Positions 43,273-51,589 of a stretch of DNA of 64,000 nt are shown here, one piece after another. Each line of letters opens with the position of its first letter. The first letter of the stretch is position 1. The DNA comes from an uncultured bacterium (GTDB taxonomy: Bacteria > Bacillota > Clostridia > Christensenellales > CAG-917). A program made the translations under genes and the position numbers. The notes under the pieces were generated by a model. The model was not told the DNA's origin and ran no database searches. It worked only from the letters and a program-made list of their open reading frames with translations. Location of the stretch: NCBI GenBank assembly GCA_949432885.1, contig CASQXY010000001.1, forward strand, positions 62,001 to 126,000, given 5' to 3'.

Positions 43273-44186
43273 AATTTCACGATTTCCTTCACGCTGCCTA
43301 TCGGCTTTCTTCTGAGAACGACCGCCGTATCGAATCTTTTCACAAGCTCCGCGTATACGTCAGACCTTTGAAGAGCCTCCACGCTGTCGCCGTGAACGGA
43401 GGCAATCACCTTGACGCCGCATCTCATAACGTCGCAGATTGCCGAAATCTCATTCTCTCGAAACAGCTCGTCCGTTACGATGACCTCAGGATTCATAGCC
43501 CTTATACTGTTTTCATACGCTACGCTTTTGGGCACTCCGCTCACGATATCCGCGTCTCCGACATCCAACGCAGGTATGCCGTCGGTTACGGAGGCAAGCT
43601 CGTATCTCTCGTCTATGACAACTACGTTTTTATGGGCGGACAGCAATCGCGCAAGCTCTCTGAGCACCGTAGTTTTTCCGCAACCGGGAGGAGATATAAT
43701 AAGCGTATTGCGCACTTGTTTTTCGTGCTCGCCGCACTCTGCCGTCACGCTCTCGCCGCAGCCGTCACATGCGCTAACTGCGTATACGCTGTCGATAATG
43801 CCGTCCGCCGCGCTCCTTATCTGATGCGGTATACGAATGGAGAGGTAGGATATATTCTTGACGTTGAGCAGCTTTCCCCCGTCGGAAACGCCCTCGCCGC
43901 CTACGCCTATACGCAGATTTTTGCAAGGGATATAACCCTTTATCATCTCGTCGCTAACCGAGTACGGAGACATGTTTGTCGCTCTTGCAATAATTCCGTC
44001 CACGTCCTCCCGAGTGACGATATATGTGCCGCCCGCCTGTCTGGGATATATGCGCGGATTGACCTCGGACGAAGTGAGAAGCAAAAGCCGCCTGCCTATT
44101 CTCAATCTGATTTCCGTCAGACATTCGGGTTTTACGCTTTCGGTTATAAGCCGCGCTAAATTCCCAACTATCAACCCGTCAAACAT
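43269..44186 (-). CDS. spoIIIAA: stage III sporulation protein AA (ATPase)
   Basis: Secretion-type ATPase of the SpoIIIA-Q channel, 305 residues. Walker A is SPPGCGKTT (residues 165-173), and NVVVIDERYEL is Walker B. The N-terminal part has EIRLRIGRRLLLL. No Shine-Dalgarno precedes the ATG at 44186; CATATAGT ends 5 bases before it. In Bacillus this operon is transcribed by sigma-E in the mother cell. It is the first of eight spoIIIA genes. Confidence 0.95.
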   Translation of the reverse strand: MFDGLIVGNLARLITESVKPECLTEIRLRIGRRLLLLTSSEVNPRIYPRQAGGTYIVTREDVDGIIARATNMSPYSVSDEMIKGYIPCKNLRIGVGGEGVSDGGKLLNVKNISYLSIRIPHQIRSAADGIIDSVYAVSACDGCGESVTAECGEHEKQVRNTLIISPPGCGKTTVLRELARLLSAHKNVVVIDERYELASVTDGIPALDVGDADIVSGVPKSVAYENSIRAMNPEVIVTDELFRENEISAICDVMRCGVKVIASVHGDSVEALQRSDVYAELVKRFDTAVVLRRKPIGSVKEIVKL

Positions 44187-44191
44187 ACTAG

Positions 44192-44221
44192 ACTATATGA
44201 AAACGCCTCATCGCATATCGC
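44192..44221 (-). promoter_or_regulatory. sigma-E-like promoter of spoIIIA
   Basis: -10 CATATAGT (44192-44199), a 15-base spacer and -35 GCGATAT (44215-44221). The -10 fits CATAnnnT, and the start codon lies exactly 5 bases after it. The -35 lies in the loop side of a hairpin (GCCTCAT with ATGAGGC, 44206-44230). Confidence 0.45.
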
Positions 44222-44427
44222 AATGAGGCAAAAAAAGACAAAATACGCGCGACCGCTCTTTTGCAGGGTTAGAACGATTTTAATATTCTTATTTAATTAA
44301 TAGATTTACCCGACCCTTCCGCGGGCTACCCGAGACTTGCTTTCTATTTTTAAAATTAAGAATCCCTTCCGTAAAGTTTCCCCCGAACGCGTTCCCTTGC
44401 TAATACAAGAAAAAACAAAATTCAAGC

Positions 44428-44510
44428 AAAAAGCGCTTTTGCGAACCGCCAAATATACTTACGTACATGGCGGCTTGCAAAAGCGCCTCTGAACACTTAT
44501 TCGCTCAATA
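44428..44510 (-). repeat. efp 3' hairpin element, copy A
   Basis: On the minus strand, a 14-base flank (TATTGAGCGAATAA) begins 5 bases after the efp stop, followed by a three-tier hairpin: basal stem GCGCTTTTGC (44477-44486 with 44433-44442), middle stem CCGCC/GGCGG (44469-44473 with 44446-44450), and apical ATGTAC/GTATAT. UUUUU follows (44428-44432). It must act as the efp terminator, and it shares flank and fold with copy B after pnp. Confidence 0.75.
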
Positions 44511-44515
44511 CACGC

Positions 44516-45079
44516 TTAGACTCTTGACATGTACTCGCCTGTACGCGTATCTATACGTATCGTATCACCCTCGTTGACAAACATAGGCACCTGCAACTCG
44601 TATCCTGTTTCCACAGTCGCGGGCTTGGTGGAATTAGTCGCGGTGTTGCCAGCAACGGCAGGCTCGCATATCGTGATAAGCAACTCGACAAAGTTTGGAG
44701 GCTCGACGGAGAACGCGTCGCCTTGGAAAAACTTCACCGTAACGGACATATTCTCTTTTACGAAGTTAAGCGCGTCCTCGACCTGACTTCTGTTAAGCGG
44801 AATCTGCTCGTACGTCTCGGCGTCCATGAAGTAATAAAATTCACCGTCGGTATACAGATATTCCATAGACTTGGTCTCGATATGCGCAAGGTCGAATTTC
44901 TCGGTCGGATTGAAGGTCTGCTCGAGCACCGCGCCCGTAACGACGTTTTTCATCTTCGTACGGACAAAAGCCGCGCCCTTGCCGGGCTTGACATGCAAGA
45001 AATCGACGACGGTCATAATCTTGTTATCGTAGAGGAAGGTCACGCCCTTTCTCAAATCGCCTGCCATAATTTGTGCCAT
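44516..45079 (-). CDS. efp: elongation factor P
   Basis: Rescues ribosomes stalled at proline runs. A 187-residue three-domain EF-P ([20 protein letters not shown], with Lys33 at the tip of the first domain; [33 protein letters not shown] at the end). The ATG follows AGGAG. It lies upstream of spoIIIA, as in Bacillus, but yqhV is missing between them. Confidence 0.97.
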   Translation of the reverse strand: MAQIMAGDLRKGVTFLYDNKIMTVVDFLHVKPGKGAAFVRTKMKNVVTGAVLEQTFNPTEKFDLAHIETKSMEYLYTDGEFYYFMDAETYEQIPLNRSQVEDALNFVKENMSVTVKFFQGDAFSVEPPNFVELLITICEPAVAGNTATNSTKPATVETGYELQVPMFVNEGDTIRIDTRTGEYMSRV

Positions 45080-45169
45080 AGTTGTATTCTCCTAATATAA
45101 GTTTTGTATTTTTATCCGCAAAATATCTTCGCGTTTATTCTATCACCGAAACGTTTGCATTGCAAGCGT

Positions 45170-45868
45170 TCATCTGTTTATGACTATGAGCTCGGTCGAA
45201 TGACGGCTTGCTACGCCCTCGAACCCGACGAACAGCATGTCTTCGATACGCACTCCCATCTCGTTTGGGAGGTATATGCCCGGTTCGACGGTAATGACCA
45301 TTCCGCTTTCAAGTACGTCTTCGCTGCCCTTTGCCACGCGCGGAGCTTCGTGCACGACCTTACCTACGCCGTGACCCGTGGTATGGATAAATTTATCGCC
45401 GTAGCCGCGCTCGTCAATATAGTCGCGGCAAGCCTTGTCGATATCTCCGCATATAGCGCCGACTTTGACGGCGGCGACTCCCAGCTTCTGCGAGCGGTAA
45501 ACAATATCGTATATCTCGCGCTGCTTGTCGTTTATCTCGCCGAAAGCAAAAGTCCTCGTAAAGTCCGAACAATAATCTTCAAAAACAGCGCCCATATCAA
45601 TCATAACGAGCATGCCTTTTTCAAGTTTGCGGTCGGTCGGTACGTGGTGAATATCCGCGCATCCCGCGCCGAACGCGACAATAGTATCGAACGACAGTCC
45701 GCTAGCGCCCTGCATAAGCACGAAATTCTCTATAAAATCCGCTATCTCTTTTTCGGTATCGCCCTCTTTTATTGTTTCGAGAACGGCGTCGTAGGTATCG
45801 TCGATTATTTGCGCGGCGCGCTTCATTGCGCGCATTTCCAATTCCGTTTTGATAACTCCGCTTTCCAT
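45170..45868 (-). CDS. M24 family aminopeptidase, single domain
   Basis: Xaa-Pro aminopeptidase-like metallopeptidase. The five metal ligands are present: Asp in [11 protein letters not shown], Asp in YCSDFTRTF, His in [12 protein letters not shown], Glu in TVEPGIYLP and Glu in VRIEDMLFV. At 232 residues it holds only the pita-bread catalytic domain; the usual creatinase N-terminal domain of PapA/YqhT (another 120 residues) is absent, and no upstream frame supplies it. AGGTG precedes the ATG. Placement before efp matches papA in Bacillus. Confidence 0.88.
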   Translation of the reverse strand: MESGVIKTELEMRAMKRAAQIIDDTYDAVLETIKEGDTEKEIADFIENFVLMQGASGLSFDTIVAFGAGCADIHHVPTDRKLEKGMLVMIDMGAVFEDYCSDFTRTFAFGEINDKQREIYDIVYRSQKLGVAAVKVGAICGDIDKACRDYIDERGYGDKFIHTTGHGVGKVVHEAPRVAKGSEDVLESGMVITVEPGIYLPNEMGVRIEDMLFVGFEGVASRHSTELIVINR

Positions 45869-45883
45869 ATTATCACCTGTCCG

Positions 45884-47497
45884 TCACTTCGCAAACTCTA
45901 CGCTGCGTACCTCTCGTATGACGTTTACCTTTATCTGTCCGGGATATTGAAGTTCGTTTTCGAGTTTCTCCGCAATCTCTTTGGCAAGGAAAACCGTCTT
46001 TGCGTCGTTTATCTTCTCGGGTTTCACCATAACACGTATTTCTCTTCCCGCCTGAACCGCAAAGGTCTGGTCTACGCCGTCGAAGGACTTTGCGATTTCT
46101 TCCAGCTTTTCAATACGCTTGACGTAGTTTTCAAGCGATTCGCGTCTGGCACCCGGTCTCGCGCTTGAAATAGCGTCCGCCGCCTGCACGATAACAGCGT
46201 CGATTGTAGTGGGCTCAATATCGTTGTGGTGCGCCGCAATGGCATGCACGACGTCGTTGTTCTCACGGTATTTTTTTGCTATATCCACGCCGAGTTGAAT
46301 ATGCGTGCCGTCGAGTTCATGGTCGACAGCCTTGCCGATATCATGCAATAGTCCCGCTCTGCGCGCAATCTTGGGGTCGATGCCGAGCTCCGCCGCCATA
46401 ATCGACGCGAGCGACGCGACCTCTATGCTGTGTTTGAGCACGTTCTGCCCATAGCTGGTGCGGTATTTAAGTCTGCCCAGTATTTTTACGATTTCGGGAT
46501 GCAAGCCGTGAACGCCGACCTCAAAAGCCGCTTCCTCGCCTGCTTCCTTTATGCCTGCCTCCACCTCGCGTCTGATTTTGTCTACCATTTCCTCGATACG
46601 CGCGGGATGAATACGTCCGTCCGTTATCAGCTTTTCAAGCGTAAGCCTTGCAACCTCGCGCCTTACAGGGTCGAAACTCGAAAGCGTTATAACGTCGGGG
46701 GTATCGTCGATGATAAGGTCGACGCCCGTCGCGCTTTCCAGAGCGCGGATGTTTCTGCCCATACGGCCTATAATCCTGCCCTTCATCTCGTCGTTGGGAA
46801 GAGCTACGACGGAAACGGTATTTTCCGTAGCGTGGTCTGCCGCGCAACGCTGTATCGCCTGAGATATGATATTTTTAGCTTCTTTTGCGGCGTTCTCCTT
46901 AGATTCCGCAATAATATTCTTGGCTTCCTGAGCCGCGTCCTTTTTGACTCCTTCGAGCAGTGCGCTTTTAAGCTCCTGCGACGCCTCTTCCTTTGTCATG
47001 CCCGAAACTCTTTCAAGCTCCTTTTGCATAAGTTCCTTGGAATGTCCGAGCTCCTCTTCTATGGATTTCAGTCTTTCCTTCGTTTCGTCTATCTGTTTTT
47101 GAGCTTTCTCCGCGTCCTCTATTTTCTTGTCGAGCGACGCACTCTTCTTGTCTATAACGTCCTCTTTCTTGTCGAGAGCCGCTTCCTTCTGCGCGAGTCT
47201 GTTTTCCGTGCGCTGCCAATCCTGCTTGCGCTCCTTGGTCTCCTTCTCGAAATCGTCGCGCATCCTGTTCATTTGCTCTTTCGCGTCAATCAATCCGTCC
47301 TTACGGATGTCCTTAGCTTCCTTGTTTGCCTCTTCGATAAGTCTCGCCGCCTCGCGCTTCGCGTTGCCGATTTTGCTCATCGAATACATTCTATACGCAA
47401 AAAATCCTGCCGCCGCGCCTACAATCGCCGTCGCAATGGCTATACCTGCCGCCGCGCCGCCGCTTATTGCGGAAAGCAATAATCCAATACCGGTCAT
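45884..47497 (-). CDS. rny: ribonuclease Y
   Basis: Membrane-anchored endoribonuclease that starts mRNA decay. Residues 4-35 form the anchor, a long charged coiled coil follows (about 35-205), then a KH domain ([29 protein letters not shown]) and an HD domain ([19 protein letters not shown]). Its 537 residues are close to the usual size. GGAGG precedes the ATG. It has its own promoter (47653-47681) downstream of the recA terminator. Confidence 0.97.
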   Translation of the reverse strand: MTGIGLLLSAISGGAAAGIAIATAIVGAAAGFFAYRMYSMSKIGNAKREAARLIEEANKEAKDIRKDGLIDAKEQMNRMRDDFEKETKERKQDWQRTENRLAQKEAALDKKEDVIDKKSASLDKKIEDAEKAQKQIDETKERLKSIEEELGHSKELMQKELERVSGMTKEEASQELKSALLEGVKKDAAQEAKNIIAESKENAAKEAKNIISQAIQRCAADHATENTVSVVALPNDEMKGRIIGRMGRNIRALESATGVDLIIDDTPDVITLSSFDPVRREVARLTLEKLITDGRIHPARIEEMVDKIRREVEAGIKEAGEEAAFEVGVHGLHPEIVKILGRLKYRTSYGQNVLKHSIEVASLASIMAAELGIDPKIARRAGLLHDIGKAVDHELDGTHIQLGVDIAKKYRENNDVVHAIAAHHNDIEPTTIDAVIVQAADAISSARPGARRESLENYVKRIEKLEEIAKSFDGVDQTFAVQAGREIRVMVKPEKINDAKTVFLAKEIAEKLENELQYPGQIKVNVIREVRSVEFAK

Positions 47498-47652
47498 ATT
47501 CGACCTCCATTTATATAATCAAAGCCATGGGAAGAAAACGCTTAAAAATATCGCATAATTTGTGAGATTTATATAAGCCGAGGCGTAAAACCCGAGGCAC
47601 AAACAATCTATCTATACGGAATACGTTTCCAAGCAATAGCTTTGTCGCATAT

Positions 47653-47681
47653 AGTATATACCATTTTATATATTAAGTCAA
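47653..47681 (-). promoter_or_regulatory. rny promoter
   Basis: -35 TTGACT (complement at 47676-47681), a 17-base spacer and -10 TATACT (47653-47658). Confidence 0.7.
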
Positions 47682-47691
47682 CATATCGCAC

Positions 47692-47726
47692 AAAAAATAG
47701 TTGCCGCCCATAATCGGGCGGCAACT
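47692..47726 (-). terminator. recA terminator
   Basis: AGTTGCCGCCC (47699-47709) pairs with 47716-47726; on the minus strand AUUUUUU follows. It lies about 80 bases past the recA stop. Confidence 0.85.
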
Positions 47727-47803
47727 TCGCTGTGAATCGCATATTTAACCTTTTATGCAGCGTTTTCGGCTTTATAAACCTCTTTTTCATTCAAAAACGC
47801 ACA

Positions 47804-48817
47804 TCAGCCGTTCAAACCATATTTTTCACGAACTTTTGAATCGATTTCGGCAAACACTTCGGGATGACTCAAAAGATAATCCATAGCCTTTTCCTTGCCC
47901 TGTCCGATTTTCTCGTCGTTGTAGCTGTACCAACTTCCGCCCTTCTGCACAAATCCGTTCGTAACCGCAAGGTCGAGCACGCACGCGGCGTTTGAAATTC
48001 CCGTGCCGTACATAATATCGAATTCCGCCGTTCTGAACGGAGGCGCGACCTTATTCTTCACGATTTTCGCTACCACGTGATTTCCGATGACGTCCGCACC
48101 GTCTTTGAGAGTGTCACCCTTTTTCCTTATGTCTATACGCACGGAAGCGTAGAATTTGAGCGCCTTGCCGCCCGTCGTGGTCTCGGGATTACCGTACATA
48201 ACGCCGACCTTTTCTCTAAGCTGATTTATAAATATGATTGTGCATTTGCTCTTGGACGCAACTGCGGTCAGCTTGCGCAGAGCCTGCGACATAAGTCTCG
48301 CCTGCAAACCCACGTGGCTGTCGCCCATGTCCCCTTCTATTTCCGCCTGCGGAGTGAGCGCCGCAACGGAGTCTACGACGATGATATCCACCGCGTTGCT
48401 TCTCACGAGCATTTCGACTATATCGAGAGCCTGTTCGCCGTTGTCGGGCTGAGCGATATACAGATTTTCAATCTGAACGCCGAGCTTTGCCGCATACACG
48501 GGGTCGAGCGCATGTTCCGCGTCTATAAACGCCGCGGTGCCTCCCGTCTTCTGCATTTCCGCAACGCAATGAAGCGCGACCGTGGTTTTTCCCGATGACT
48601 CGGGTCCGTATATCTCTATAATTCTACCCTTCGGGATTCCGCCTATTCCAAGCGCGACGTCGAGCGTAAGACAGCCTGTGGACACCGCCTCTACCCTCTG
48701 CGAAGTCTCTTCGCCGAGGAGCATTATCGAGCCCTTGCCGAACTGTTTTTCGATTTGCGCAAGCGCGTCCTGCAAGCATTCCGCTTTGGATTTCGGTTTA
48801 TCGTTTTTCTCCGCCAT
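47804..48817 (-). CDS. recA: recombinase RecA
   Basis: Strand-exchange protein and SOS coprotease. Walker A is GPESSGKTT (residues 71-79), with [34 protein letters not shown] and [28 protein letters not shown] as its signatures. There is no intein. The ATG at 48817 (337 residues) follows AAAGGAG; an ATG at 48835 lacks a site. A palindrome at 48883-48900 precedes it and may be an SOS operator. Confidence 0.98.
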   Translation of the reverse strand: MAEKNDKPKSKAECLQDALAQIEKQFGKGSIMLLGEETSQRVEAVSTGCLTLDVALGIGGIPKGRIIEIYGPESSGKTTVALHCVAEMQKTGGTAAFIDAEHALDPVYAAKLGVQIENLYIAQPDNGEQALDIVEMLVRSNAVDIIVVDSVAALTPQAEIEGDMGDSHVGLQARLMSQALRKLTAVASKSKCTIIFINQLREKVGVMYGNPETTTGGKALKFYASVRIDIRKKGDTLKDGADVIGNHVVAKIVKNKVAPPFRTAEFDIMYGTGISNAACVLDLAVTNGFVQKGGSWYSYNDEKIGQGKEKAMDYLLSHPEVFAEIDSKVREKYGLNG

Positions 48818-48882
48818 TGTGTATCTCCTTTTCACGCCGAAGCGTTATTGTTCCTTTTTCGCTTTAATGATATATGATTTTC

Positions 48883-48900
48883 TGTACCGTTTTCGGTACA
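48883..48900. promoter_or_regulatory. palindrome before recA, possible SOS box
   Basis: TGTACCG-tttt-CGGTACA is a perfect 7+7 inverted repeat 66 bases before recA and just after the cinA stop. It does not match the Bacillus LexA box (GAAC-N4-GTTC), but its size and place suit a LexA-type operator. It has no U-tract, so it is not a terminator. Confidence 0.4.
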
Positions 48901-48915
48901 TGAATACAATTTCCG

Positions 48916-49611
48916 TTACAGTCTCCACACGTCGCCTTTGAGATAGCGTATCAAATAAAACAGCGCAACGTTTGCGGCGCGGCGGCGTATCTCGTTTCTG
49001 TCTCCCGTAAACTTTTTCTCGAAGGTGAGAATAAAATCTCCGCTTCCCACTCCTATATAAGTGAGCCCCACGGGCTTACCCTCGTCTCCCGACGGACCTG
49101 CAAGCCCCGTCGTCGCAAGCCCTATGTCCGCGGGCTGACACCCTATGCCTTTCACCATTTCGTACGCGGTTTCTCTGCTTATCGCGCCGAACGCCGCAAG
49201 CGTATCGCGGCTTACGCCCAGCCGCTCTGCTTTTGAGTTTTTATTGTAACAGATTATTCCCTCGTAAAGATTGCCGCTTATCCCCGGCACCTCCGCAAGC
49301 ATAGAACAAATCAGTCCGCCCGTCAGACTCTCTGCCACTCCGAGCGTTCTGCCGCCTATTTTGAGCAGGTGCGCGGCAAGCTCCTGCAAGCTTATAACAT
49401 CCGAAGCGTACACCTCTCCGTCGAAAAGGTTGTACACAGTGCTACGCACAACGCCGAACATTTGAGCGTCGAGCTCCGACGTCATAATGACCGTCGCGTC
49501 AAGGTCTTCTTCACGAACCTCGAAATTCACTCCGCACCCGTCGAGCAGACACAGCTTTTCGTTTATTTGCGCCCTATCCAGACCGCACAATTTAACGACT
49601 TCGCGTATCAT
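48916..49611 (-). CDS. cinA: CinA C-terminal domain protein (nicotinamide-nucleotide amidase type)
   Basis: A 231-residue protein with the CinA C-terminal amidase domain (GVAESLTGGLICSMLAEVPG, YEGIICYNKNSKAERLGV, TTGLAGPSGDEGKPVGLTYIG). This family deamidates NMN in pyridine nucleotide recycling. The N-terminal MoaB-like nucleotide-binding domain of full CinA (about 170 residues) is missing, while the linking domain (residues 1-75) seems kept. It overlaps pgsA by 4 bases. The usual operon cinA-recA is conserved. Confidence 0.88.
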   Translation of the reverse strand: MIREVVKLCGLDRAQINEKLCLLDGCGVNFEVREEDLDATVIMTSELDAQMFGVVRSTVYNLFDGEVYASDVISLQELAAHLLKIGGRTLGVAESLTGGLICSMLAEVPGISGNLYEGIICYNKNSKAERLGVSRDTLAAFGAISRETAYEMVKGIGCQPADIGLATTGLAGPSGDEGKPVGLTYIGVGSGDFILTFEKKFTGDRNEIRRRAANVALFYLIRYLKGDVWRL

Positions 49612-50285
49612 AGCGCCTCTTCGTTTTTACAGTCCTCCGAATTTGCAACCGCCTGCTCCTGCGACGCGGACGGCTCGGCTTCGTGTTCTGCGAACACGTG
49701 CCTGTTTTTGCATATATAATTGACTCCGCTGTACACGGCAAGCACCACTCCGATATAGAACAGCACGGTGCCTATCCAGCCTATAACCACGTGCATACCC
49801 GCCAGCATGAGCGAGGTGACGGACACATCCAAAAATACAGTTTTAAGTTTGCCGAATATATCGGCGGCGAGCACACAGTTCTTTCTTGCGGCAATAGAAC
49901 GGAAAACGCTTATAAGCAGCTCTCTTGACAAAATCAAGCCGCTTAGAACCGCTATTACGATTTTATTGTGCGCAAATAAGCCGCCCAGCGACAGTCCGTC
50001 GCCGAAAGCAACCACAAGAAACAGCATTATTACGATGACAACTTTGTCCGCAAGCGGGTCGAGAAGTTTCCCGAGGTCCGTGACCGTTCCCGTCTTTCTT
50101 GCAATAAAGCCGTCTACGAAATCCGTCGAACAGCATATCGAAAACAGCACTGCCGCCAATATATTGCCGATATAATATCCGACGCTTCCGTGCGCGTATA
50201 TCTGTCCGACAATGAAAGCCGCTATGGTCGGGATAATCAACAATATTCTGGCTATCGTTATCTTTGTTGCAAGGGTTATTTTCAT
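49608..50285 (-). CDS. pgsA: phosphatidylglycerophosphate synthase
   Basis: CDP-diacylglycerol-glycerol-3-phosphate 3-phosphatidyltransferase, 225 residues, membrane-embedded. The CDP-alcohol phosphotransferase motif D-G-x2-A-R-x8-G-x3-D-x3-D is in DFVDGFIARKTGTVTDLGK followed by LLDPLADK. Five or six membrane helices are seen. It has an extra C-terminal tail (HEAEPSASQEQAVANSED). It overlaps rimO and cinA by 4 bases each. Confidence 0.94.
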   Translation of the reverse strand: MKITLATKITIARILLIIPTIAAFIVGQIYAHGSVGYYIGNILAAVLFSICCSTDFVDGFIARKTGTVTDLGKLLDPLADKVVIVIMLFLVVAFGDGLSLGGLFAHNKIVIAVLSGLILSRELLISVFRSIAARKNCVLAADIFGKLKTVFLDVSVTSLMLAGMHVVIGWIGTVLFYIGVVLAVYSGVNYICKNRHVFAEHEAEPSASQEQAVANSEDCKNEEAL

Positions 50286-51589
50286 TCTACAACTCTCCCC
50301 ACGAGGTCTACTCCGTCAGTTGCGGTAATTTCGACGTTATAAAAGTTTCCTATCATCATCTCTCTGTCTGCCTCGAAATAAACCACGTTGTCTATATCGG
50401 GAGCCTGCGTGGAGCATCTTCCCACAAAGAGTTGTCTGTCGAAATCGATATCGTCGTACAGCACCTTGACTTGCCTGCCTATAAGCCTTTCGTTGCGTTT
50501 TGCAAGCAATTCCCTTTGCAGACATGTAAGCTCTTCCGCTCTCGCCAGCTTGATTTCCTCGCCGATATGACCGTCGAGTCTGTCCGCGGGAGTGCCCTCC
50601 TCGCGTGAATACGCAAAGAAACCCGCATAATCCAACTCGTTGCTCTCCACAAAATCACGAAGCTTTGCAAACGCCTCCTCGCTCTCTCCGGGGAAGCCGC
50701 AGATAAACGTAGTTCTAACCGTAATGCCCGCGCCCTTGACTTTGGCGACAAGCTCCTTGACTCGTTCCTCCGTCGTTCCCCTGTTCATACGTTTGAGCAC
50801 TCCGCCGTCCGCGTGTTGAAGAGGAATATCCATATATTTAACAACCTTCGGCTCGGTTGCGATGAAATCGATAAGCTCGTCGTCTATTCTTTCGGGTTCG
50901 AGATAAAGCAGCCTTATCCACTCAAATTCCAGCTTTTCAAGCTCTCGGACAAGCTCGATAAGATGAGGTTTTCCGTCAAAATCCATGCCGTAGCAGGTGA
51001 CGTCCTGAGCGACGAGTATAAGCTCCTTTACGCCGTCGTCGCTTAGGATTTTCGCCTCTCTCAACAGGTCCTCCTGCTTTTCAGAGCGATACTTTCCGCG
51101 TATAGAGGGAATGGCGCAATATGTACAGTGATTATCACAGCCGTCGGCAATTTTCAGATAAGCATAATGATACGGGGTCGTGAGCACTCTTTTTTCAAAA
51201 AATCCGTCTCTTCCGCATATATTTTTTGTCTTCTTCCCCGCGTTTATAGCTTCTATTGCCGCAACAATCCCGTCATAGTCGTTTACGCCCAAAATTGCGT
51301 CCACCTCGGGAACTTCCTTTTCCAACTCGTCGGCGTATCTCTGCGCAAAACATCCCGTAACTACGACGTGCTTCATGTCTGACTGGTATTTTTGACCTAT
51401 TGCCCACATGATTTCGTCTATGGATTCCTCTTTTGCCTTATCGATAAACGCGCACGTGTTGACAATGAGTATATCCGCACTCGCCGCGTCCGAAACAATA
51501 CGGTGTCCCGCGTCAGACAGCCTTGCGAGCATTTTTTCGGTGTCCACTCTGTTCTTATCGCACCCGAGCGAAATCGCGCCTATGTTCAT
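50282..51589 (-). CDS. rimO: ribosomal protein S12 methylthiotransferase
   Basis: Radical SAM enzyme with two [4Fe-4S] clusters that adds a methylthio group to Asp88 of S12. The N-terminal domain starts MNIGAISLGCDKNRVDTEKM; the SAM cluster motif is C-x3-C-x2-C in GCDNHCTYCAIPSIRG; a C-terminal TRAM domain ends at residue 435. The NRVDTE segment fits RimO better than MiaB. It overlaps ftsK and pgsA by 4 bases each. Confidence 0.93.
   Translation of the reverse strand: MNIGAISLGCDKNRVDTEKMLARLSDAGHRIVSDAASADILIVNTCAFIDKAKEESIDEIMWAIGQKYQSDMKHVVVTGCFAQRYADELEKEVPEVDAILGVNDYDGIVAAIEAINAGKKTKNICGRDGFFEKRVLTTPYHYAYLKIADGCDNHCTYCAIPSIRGKYRSEKQEDLLREAKILSDDGVKELILVAQDVTCYGMDFDGKPHLIELVRELEKLEFEWIRLLYLEPERIDDELIDFIATEPKVVKYMDIPLQHADGGVLKRMNRGTTEERVKELVAKVKGAGITVRTTFICGFPGESEEAFAKLRDFVESNELDYAGFFAYSREEGTPADRLDGHIGEEIKLARAEELTCLQRELLAKRNERLIGRQVKVLYDDIDFDRQLFVGRCSTQAPDIDNVVYFEADREMMIGNFYNVEITATDGVDLVGRVVE

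Larger units (their letters stand above)
44187..44515 (-). other. region between efp and spoIIIAA
   Basis: A 329-base gap with the efp 3' hairpin element (44428-44510) at one end and the spoIIIA promoter and hairpin at the other. Bases 44232-44427 contain TCGGGTA twice within a short distance but no gene or repeat I can name. Confidence 0.6.
47498..47803 (-). other. region between recA and rny
   Basis: A 306-base gap with the recA terminator (47692-47726), the rny promoter (47653-47681) and a leader of about 150 bases. In the leader GCCGAGGC and CCCGAGGC stand 6 bases apart as direct repeats (47577-47598); no structure follows from them. Confidence 0.6.

Noticed and set aside
47577..47598. 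CCGAGGC direct repeat in the rny leader
   Set aside because: Two short copies only, no pairing between them and no further copies nearby.
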